Part shown: in pieces, positions 7,370-11,857 of the stretch
Layout of the letters: every line of letters starts with the position of its first letter
Position numbering within the stretch: the stretch's first letter is position 1
From: Oscillospiraceae bacterium
GTDB lineage: Bacteria > Bacillota > Clostridia > Christensenellales > Aristaeellaceae
Length of the DNA: 11,857 bases
Assembly (NCBI GenBank): GCA_031266295.1
Contig: JAISBH010000024.1
Location: forward strand, 1 to 11,857
Reading direction: 5' to 3'
The notes under the pieces: generated by a model
What the model was told of the DNA's origin: nothing
Databases searched by the model: none
What the model saw: the letters and a program-made list of their open reading frames with translations, nothing else
Translations under genes and position numbers: made by a program

Positions 7370-7399
7370 ATTATAACATAATCGGTCGCCGCGTGCCAG
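7370..7399 (-). promoter_or_regulatory. Probable promoter of the apgM-family to nitroreductase run
   Basis: On the minus strand CTGGCA (7399-7394) and a perfect TATAAT (7375-7370) are separated by 18 bases, a reasonable housekeeping promoter. The transcript would start near 7363 and leave a leader of only about 16 nt, just enough for the GGAGG of the first gene. A GC-rich inverted repeat (7402-7417) lies immediately upstream of the -35. Confidence 0.6.
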
Positions 7400-7401
7400 T
7401 A

Positions 7402-7417
7402 CGGCGGAAGGCCGCCG
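7402..7417. repeat. GC-rich inverted repeat between the divergent promoters
   Basis: CGGCGG and CCGCCG flank a four-base AAGG spacer, giving six perfect pairs. It abuts the -35 of the minus-strand promoter and lies about 57 bases upstream of the metK -35. There is no T-run placed to make it a terminator, and no transcript is known to enter here. It could be an operator or just a sequence resembling other GC hairpins in this window. Confidence 0.4.
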
Positions 7418-7473
7418 GGCGTATAACCCCGCCGCTTTTCGGTCGTTTTTTTGCACCACCGTTTAAATCCGGG

Positions 7474-7503
7474 TTGATCAATCGCTTATAAATAGCGTAT
7501 AAT
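7474..7503 (+). promoter_or_regulatory. metK-recD2 promoter
   Basis: TTGATC (7474-7479) and a perfect TATAAT (7498-7503) are separated by 18 bases. Transcription would begin near 7510, giving a leader of about 28 nt before the GTG start of metK. That leader is too short for a SAM riboswitch or S-box, and none is seen upstream either, so SAM feedback of the usual leader type is unlikely here. Confidence 0.8.
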
Positions 7504-7537
7504 CTATTCGGCATTGAGCCGGATAGGAGTGATGCGC

Positions 7538-8695
7538 GTGCGCCGATATTTTACATCGGAGTCGGTGACTGAGGGGCATCCGGACAAGTTGTGCGATCAG
7601 GTCGCGGACGCTGTGCTGGATGAATTGCTGCGGGAAGATCCCGCCTCGCGTGTGGCGTGCGAGACATGTGCCGCAACGGGTATGGTGCTGGTGATGGGCG
7701 AGGTGACGACCACTGCCTACGTAGACCTTGAGGGCATCGCGCGGCGTGTGATACGCGATATAGGCTATACGAATTTAGGGATAGGGTTCGACGCGGATAC
7801 GTGCTGTGTGCTTACCACGCTGCACGGGCAGTCGCCGGATATAGCGCGTGGCGTGGACAGCTCGCTGGAGAGCCGTGTCACGGGAGGCAGGGAGATCGGC
7901 GCTGGCGATCAAGGCAGCGTGTTCGGCTACGCGTGCGACGACACGCCGGAATTGATGCCGCTGCCTATCACGCTGGCGCACCGCACAGCCAAGCGTCTCG
8001 CCGCCGTTCGCAAGGACGGCACGCTGCCATGGCTGCGGCCCGACGGCAAGACACAGATTACGGTCGAGTATGACGGCGACACGCCGCTGCACGTAGATAC
8101 GGTCATCATATCCGCCCAGCATGATCCTGACGTAGCGCATGATGAGATTGAATCGCGGATAATAGAATACGTCGCGCGCGAGTCGATCCCGTCCAATCTG
8201 CTGGACGACCGGACGAAATACATAATAAATCCGACGGGCCGGTTCGTAATCGGCGGACCGATGGGCGACACGGGCTTGACGGGCCGCAAGATAATTGTCG
8301 ACACATACGGCGGTGCGGCGCGGCATGGCGGCGGCGCGTTCTCCGGCAAGGATCCCACGAAGGTCGATCGCTCGGCGGCGTACGCGGCGCGATACCTGGC
8401 CAAAAACGCCGTCAAAGCGGGATTGGCTAAACGCTGCGAGATGCAGATTGCCTACGCCATAGGCGTCGCGCGTCCGGTATCCGTCTATGTAGATACGTTC
8501 GGCACGGGCGTGCTCCCCGATGAGAAACTGTCCGCGCTGCTGTCGGAGAGGTTCGACCTGCGTCCCGGCGCGATCATAGAGGCGTTCGACCTGCGCCGCC
8601 CCATCTACCAACCGTTGGCAGCCTACGGCCACTTCGGACGCGAGGATTTAGACGCGCCGTGGGAATCGCTTGCGCTGGCCAGGCACATACTATAA
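7538..8695 (+). CDS. metK: S-adenosylmethionine synthetase
   Basis: MetK makes S-adenosylmethionine from methionine and ATP, releasing phosphate and pyrophosphate; it acts in the cytoplasm as a dimer or tetramer. The 385-residue protein contains the N-terminal ATP site RRYFTSESVTEGHPDK (His14, Asp16, Lys17), the signature GAGDQGS at 121-127, the glycine-rich loop GGGAFSGKDPTKVDRS at 264-279, and the C-terminal YGHFGR. I start it at the GTG at 7538: AGGAG (7525-7529) is eight bases upstream and the protein then begins MRRYFTSESVTEGHPDK, as the family does. An ATG at 7532 is only two bases from that AGGAG and adds two residues; a TTG at 7514 lies almost at the predicted transcript start. recD2 follows three bases after the stop, a pairing I recall from other Clostridia. 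Identity is certain; the start is the only doubt. Confidence 0.97.
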   Translation: MRRYFTSESVTEGHPDKLCDQVADAVLDELLREDPASRVACETCAATGMVLVMGEVTTTAYVDLEGIARRVIRDIGYTNLGIGFDADTCCVLTTLHGQSPDIARGVDSSLESRVTGGREIGAGDQGSVFGYACDDTPELMPLPITLAHRTAKRLAAVRKDGTLPWLRPDGKTQITVEYDGDTPLHVDTVIISAQHDPDVAHDEIESRIIEYVARESIPSNLLDDRTKYIINPTGRFVIGGPMGDTGLTGRKIIVDTYGGAARHGGGAFSGKDPTKVDRSAAYAARYLAKNAVKAGLAKRCEMQIAYAIGVARPVSVYVDTFGTGVLPDEKLSALLSERFDLRPGAIIEAFDLRRPIYQPLAAYGHFGREDLDAPWESLALARHIL

Positions 8696-8698
8696 TAT

Positions 8699-10936
8699 AT
8701 GCAAGCATTAAAGGCGCGGGTCGACGAGATCGTGTTCCGTAACCCTGAGAACGGGTTCACGGTGCTGTCAATTCGTCCGGATAGAGCGGACGGATCGCCC
8801 GGCTCTAGCCGAGAGCGGGTCAGCGCGGTCGGATCGCTGCCCGCGCTGACGGTCGGTGAATCGATCACGTTCTCAGGCGAGTGGCACGAGCACGCTCAGT
8901 ACGGTCGCCAGTTTCGCATAACATCCTGCGAATGGAACAAACCTGAGACAGCGGACGCGCTCGAACGCACGCTGGCTTCCGGCTGGATAAAGGGAGTCGG
9001 CCCGCGCACGGCCAAGCAAATCGTCGAGGCGTTCGGAATGGACGCGCTGGATGTGTTGCAATTCGCGCCGGAAAAACTGGAACAGCTGCCCGGTATGGGC
9101 AAGAAGCGCGCGCGAATGATCGCGGAATCGTTCCACGAGCAGCACGACATGCGCGAGGCAATGGTGTTCCTGCAAGGCTTCGGCATCCAACCCAAACTGT
9201 CGATGCGGATATTCAAGGTATACGGAGAGAAGTCGACCGCCGTCATCCGCCAGAACCCTTACAGGCTGATAGAAGACGTATCCGGCGTCGGATTCAAGAC
9301 GGCGGACGCTATCGCACTGTCTATGGGCTTGACGCCGGAATCCCCGTACCGGATCGCGGCTGGCGTACTGCATACACTGCGCGCCGCGTCCGTGTCGGAC
9401 GGGCACTGCTACCTGCCAAAGGAAGATATGACCGCGCGCGCGCGCGAATTGCTCAACGTAGCGGAAGAATTGCTGGATCGCTCTATATCAGAACTGGCGT
9501 TGTCAAAAAGGATAACGCTTATGACTCTGCCCCAGCATACCGCCGCGTATCTGCAGAATTTCTACGAGGCGGAGGCCGAAGTAGCCACGCGCCTGGTAGA
9601 TCTGCGGGACTCGGCGCCACGATTCAAGGTAGAGGAAGATGGGATCCGGCTGGATCGGGTCGAGCAGTTTGAGCGGAAGAATCATACATTGCTGGATGAA
9701 ACCCAGCGCCAGGCGGTGCTGTGCTCGCTGCGCTCCGGCGTATGCGTAATAACGGGCGGCCCCGGCACGGGAAAGACGACCATCATACGCTGCATACTGG
9801 ATCAAGTGTCTAAGGAGGGCAACTTCGCGCTTGCCGCCCCGACAGGACGCGCCGCCAAGCGCATGACCGAAGCCACTGGCAGTGAGGCGAAGACAATCCA
9901 TCGTATGCTTGAATACGGCGGGGAGGATAATAGCGAGCATCTTTCATTCGCGCGAGACGAGAACGACCCGCTTGACGTCGCTACGCTGATTGTGGATGAG
10001 ACGTCGATGGTGGATCTGTTCCTAATGCGCGCACTGATGCGGGCGATCAAGCCTGGCACGAGGTTGGTGTTCGTCGGTGACGCGGATCAACTGCCGCCGG
10101 TCGGCCCCGGCAACGTGCTTCGCGACATGCTGGACAGCGGCGCATTCCCCGTAACGCGTCTGACGCGCGTCTATCGCCAGAGCGATCACAGCATGATAGC
10201 GTTTAACGCGCGCGATATCAACGAAGGGAAGATGCCCCGCGTGAATGAAAAGCAATCGGACTTCTTCCTGGAACGGCAAGACAGCGCGCTCGTCGCCGCA
10301 GAAACGCTGGTAGATCTACACACTCGGCGTTTGCCCAAATTCATGAATATCAACGGCGATCCTACGAAATTTATCCAGGCGCTAAGTCCGATGAAAAAGG
10401 GCGACTGCGGAGTCTGGGCGCTGAACAAGCTCCTTCAGGCAAAGCTCAACCCTCCGGACAAAGACAAGCCCGAGTTCACGCGCGGAGATATCGTGTTCCG
10501 GCTAGGAGACAAAGTGATGCAGATGCGCAACAACTATCGATTAGAGTGGGAGCGCGATAAAGAGGAAGGGCAGGGCGTTTTCAACGGCGACATAGGCTAC
10601 ATTGAAGAATTGGATTCGGAGGATAGGTCGTTATCGGTTCGGTTTGACGACGATCGTCTTGCGTTATACGATACGGCGCAGCTGGACGATCTGGAGTTGG
10701 GTTACTGCATCTCGGTACATAAAAGCCAGGGAAGCGAGTTCCCGGTAGTGCTGATGCCCGTAGTAGGCGGCCCGCCGATGCTGCTCACGCGCAACCTACT
10801 ATACACCGCAGTCACGCGCGCCAAGCAACTGGTCGTACTGATCGGTAAGGAATCCGCGCTCGCCGCGATGGTGCGGAACTATCAGATTGAGAAGCGGTAC
10901 AGCACGCTGGCCTCAAGGATTGGGGAAAGGTGGTAA
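8699..10936 (+). CDS. recD2: RecD2, RecD-like 5'-3' DNA helicase
   Basis: RecD2 is a superfamily 1B helicase that moves 5' to 3' on DNA and takes part in repair and replication-fork handling without RecB or RecC. The 745-residue length is normal. Order: an N-terminal OB-like domain (about 1-85, VDEIVFRNPENGFTVL), helix-hairpin-helix segments (GVGPRTAKQIVEAFG at 99-113, QLPGMGKKRARMIAESF at 129-145, and a third with GVGFKTADAIA near 200), then the motor: Walker A GGPGTGKTT at 353-361, motif Ia APTGRAAKR, Walker B VDETS with Asp433-Glu434, GDADQLPPVGPGN, RVYRQ, a beta-rich insert near 585-660, VHKSQGSEF at 673-681 and YTAVTRAK at 702-709. All catalytic motifs are intact. There is no ribosome binding site at the ATG, which lies three bases after the metK stop, so translation probably depends on ribosomes leaving metK. 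A terminator follows. Confidence 0.96.
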   Translation: MQALKARVDEIVFRNPENGFTVLSIRPDRADGSPGSSRERVSAVGSLPALTVGESITFSGEWHEHAQYGRQFRITSCEWNKPETADALERTLASGWIKGVGPRTAKQIVEAFGMDALDVLQFAPEKLEQLPGMGKKRARMIAESFHEQHDMREAMVFLQGFGIQPKLSMRIFKVYGEKSTAVIRQNPYRLIEDVSGVGFKTADAIALSMGLTPESPYRIAAGVLHTLRAASVSDGHCYLPKEDMTARARELLNVAEELLDRSISELALSKRITLMTLPQHTAAYLQNFYEAEAEVATRLVDLRDSAPRFKVEEDGIRLDRVEQFERKNHTLLDETQRQAVLCSLRSGVCVITGGPGTGKTTIIRCILDQVSKEGNFALAAPTGRAAKRMTEATGSEAKTIHRMLEYGGEDNSEHLSFARDENDPLDVATLIVDETSMVDLFLMRALMRAIKPGTRLVFVGDADQLPPVGPGNVLRDMLDSGAFPVTRLTRVYRQSDHSMIAFNARDINEGKMPRVNEKQSDFFLERQDSALVAAETLVDLHTRRLPKFMNINGDPTKFIQALSPMKKGDCGVWALNKLLQAKLNPPDKDKPEFTRGDIVFRLGDKVMQMRNNYRLEWERDKEEGQGVFNGDIGYIEELDSEDRSLSVRFDDDRLALYDTAQLDDLELGYCISVHKSQGSEFPVVLMPVVGGPPMLLTRNLLYTAVTRAKQLVVLIGKESALAAMVRNYQIEKRYSTLASRIGERW

Positions 10937-10980
10937 CCACCGCAATCAAACAGGGTTAATGGAACAAATGTTTATCATGT

Positions 10981-11010
10981 AAGGACGGCGGATCGCCGCC
11001 CTTGTTGTTT
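10981..11010 (+). terminator. Rho-independent terminator after recD2
   Basis: AAGGACGGCG (10981-10990) pairs with CGCCGCCCTT (10994-11003) with one A-C mismatch and a three-base GAT loop, then TTGTTGTTT runs to 11010. It lies 44 bases after the recD2 stop and ends the metK-recD2 unit. The minus strand lacks a T-run here, so it does not serve the converging gene. The rest of this 122-nt gap holds a weak CGCGAA/TTCGCG inverted repeat near 11031-11053, which might slow minus-strand transcription. Confidence 0.8.
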
Positions 11011-11058
11011 AACCTCCTTTTACCTATTCGCGAATCTACGAAGGGTTCGCGCTACGCG

Positions 11059-11754
11059 TTAATTCAAAAATCTCATATTCGGGAACGTCGACCTCATTAC
11101 GCTGTCGGGATAGTGCGCATCCAGCCAGCGCGCCCAGTTGGAGGCGTTGGGTATAGCCTCCACCCGCTCACCCCAGCGGATTATCGCGGCCACCGTGATC
11201 CCGACGTCCAGCAGTAGCAAAGCGAACACGACTGCCGTCAACGGTATCCCCAACCGTATTGGTATCAGCAGTATCAACCGCTCAAAGAACGGTTGCACCC
11301 ACCACACCCATGCGACCGATAGTCCGCCCCAAACAGCAAACGACAATAAGCACACCCTGCCGTTGATATTCAGCGGCTGATTCGAATAATCCCACGACTT
11401 CGTGCCGAATGCCTCTTCCTGCAGCCAAGACGCGGCATACTCCAGCGTGGAGCAGACAATCGCCCCTGCTAGGAATACCGCCGCGACTTGCGACCAGCGC
11501 GCGCTCGCCTCCTTCCATCCTAACGTCAAATATAACACAACCGCGCCAATCCCATATATCGTGTTAAACGGGCCATACATCAGCCCGACTCGCCGCGAGA
11601 ACTGGCCGGTGCGAAGCAGCGTTAGCGTCGTCTCAAATATACATCCGAACACAGCTCCTATCACGAAATACCATAATATTTTGCATAGATGGCACCGGGC
11701 GAACATGCTTGAATGGGTTCGCGCCAGTGCCTCGGACGTGTTTATGGGGGACAT
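11059..11754 (-). CDS. CmpB-family (putative ABC-transporter type IV) membrane protein
   Basis: A 231-residue integral membrane protein matching the style of the family annotated as putative ABC-transporter type IV (CmpB-like), common in Bacillota and of unproven function. Hydrophobic helices lie at about residues 26-45, 64-79, 87-107, 135-153 and 170-192. Family marks are GLMYGPFNTIYGIGA at 57-71, the in-membrane STLEYA with Glu105, and the loop WDYSNQPLNINGRVCLLS at 121-138. A short N-terminal tail carries a CHLC pair (Cys21, Cys24) that might bind metal or just be chance. No ATPase gene is beside it, so a transport role is not supported by context. The ATG at 11754 is preceded by GGAGGGAG; a second ATG at 11706 has no ribosome binding site. 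That binding site lies inside a leader hairpin, pointing to translational control. It converges on recD2. Confidence 0.82.
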   Translation of the reverse strand: MSPINTSEALARTHSSMFARCHLCKILWYFVIGAVFGCIFETTLTLLRTGQFSRRVGLMYGPFNTIYGIGAVVLYLTLGWKEASARWSQVAAVFLAGAIVCSTLEYAASWLQEEAFGTKSWDYSNQPLNINGRVCLLSFAVWGGLSVAWVWWVQPFFERLILLIPIRLGIPLTAVVFALLLLDVGITVAAIIRWGERVEAIPNASNWARWLDAHYPDSVMRSTFPNMRFLN

Positions 11755-11760
11755 AGCTAT

Positions 11761-11795
11761 CAGCTCCCTCCGTATGCATAGTACGTAGGGAGCTG
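11761..11795 (-). promoter_or_regulatory. Leader hairpin that buries the Shine-Dalgarno of the CmpB-like gene
   Basis: On the minus strand CAGCTCCCT (11795-11787) pairs perfectly with AGGGAGCTG (11769-11761), nine base pairs; after one A-G mismatch CGTA (11785-11782) pairs TACG (11774-11771) around a seven-base CTATGCA loop. The 3' arm includes the GGAGGGAG that serves as ribosome binding site, six bases before the ATG at 11754. No T-run follows on either strand, so it is not a terminator. The structure predicts closed translation unless something opens it; a DNA operator for a dimeric protein is the alternative. Confidence 0.72.
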
Positions 11796-11804
11796 GCCAT
11801 TGTG

Positions 11805-11810
11805 ACTATA
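11805..11810 (-). promoter_or_regulatory. Possible -10 box for the CmpB-like gene
   Basis: TATAGT on the minus strand, one base from the consensus, would place the transcript start near 11798, directly at the foot of the leader hairpin. I cannot find a convincing -35 at 16-18 bases upstream. The remaining sequence to 11857 is AT-rich with no supportable gene. Confidence 0.35.
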
Positions 11811-11857
11811 TTTTAGAATATATTCAGCGGTTTTTATCCAGCGGCAGAGGTTTCTTG

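Noticed and set aside
7441..7452. T-run after a CCG/CGG mini-hairpin as a plus-strand terminator
   Set aside because: The stem is only three or four pairs and no plus-strand gene lies upstream to need it.
7775..8632. Minus-strand open frame of 285 codons antisense to metK
   Set aside because: MetK is unambiguous on the plus strand; the antisense frame has no family features and no start signals.
9427..9444. CG-alternating run inside recD2
   Set aside because: It encodes ordinary in-frame Arg/Ala codons in the helicase and has no sign of being a functional repeat.
11824..11857. Possible last ten codons of another minus-strand gene (reading KKPLPLDKNR then stop)
   Set aside because: Only 34 bases are visible and a second frame is equally open for part of it; too short to call.

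Overview
The window reads as ordinary chromosomal DNA from a fairly GC-rich member of the Bacillota, most likely of the Clostridia. The reasons are strong AGGAGG-type ribosome binding sites, a complete T-box leader in front of proS, an archaeal/eukaryote-type prolyl-tRNA synthetase, a Clostridia-style MurG N-terminus, an archaeal-type (ApgM family) phosphoglycerate mutase homologue, a metK-recD2 pair and a CmpB-type membrane protein. This placement is inference from sequence style, not from a search. I see no mobile element, CRISPR array, phage gene, tRNA or rRNA.

Layout: (1) positions 1-2150, minus strand: a T-box riboswitch with its terminator controls proS, and murG (cut by the window edge) follows 36 nt after proS with no visible terminator between them. 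(2) 2209-7400, minus strand: a five-gene run apgM family, TIM-barrel isomerase, ychF, mnmE, nitroreductase. Gaps are 49 nt or less, ychF and mnmE overlap by 8 nt, and a plausible promoter lies in front of apgM. (3) 7474-11010, plus strand, divergent from (2): a good sigma-A-type promoter, metK, recD2 three bases later, then a rho-independent terminator. (4) 11059-11857, minus strand: a five-helix membrane protein of the CmpB family. Its ribosome binding site is buried in the 3' arm of a strong leader hairpin.

Functionally most genes are housekeeping: proline tRNA charging (ProS), tRNA wobble modification (MnmE), ribosome-associated ATPase (YchF), SAM synthesis (MetK), DNA repair helicase (RecD2) and cell-wall lipid II synthesis (MurG). 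The less defined members are the isomerase-like TIM barrel, the nitroreductase and the CmpB-like protein. The most useful observations are regulatory: the complete T-box switch with possible read-through into murG, and the Shine-Dalgarno-sequestering hairpin at the right end. I did not find a convincing new multi-gene system.
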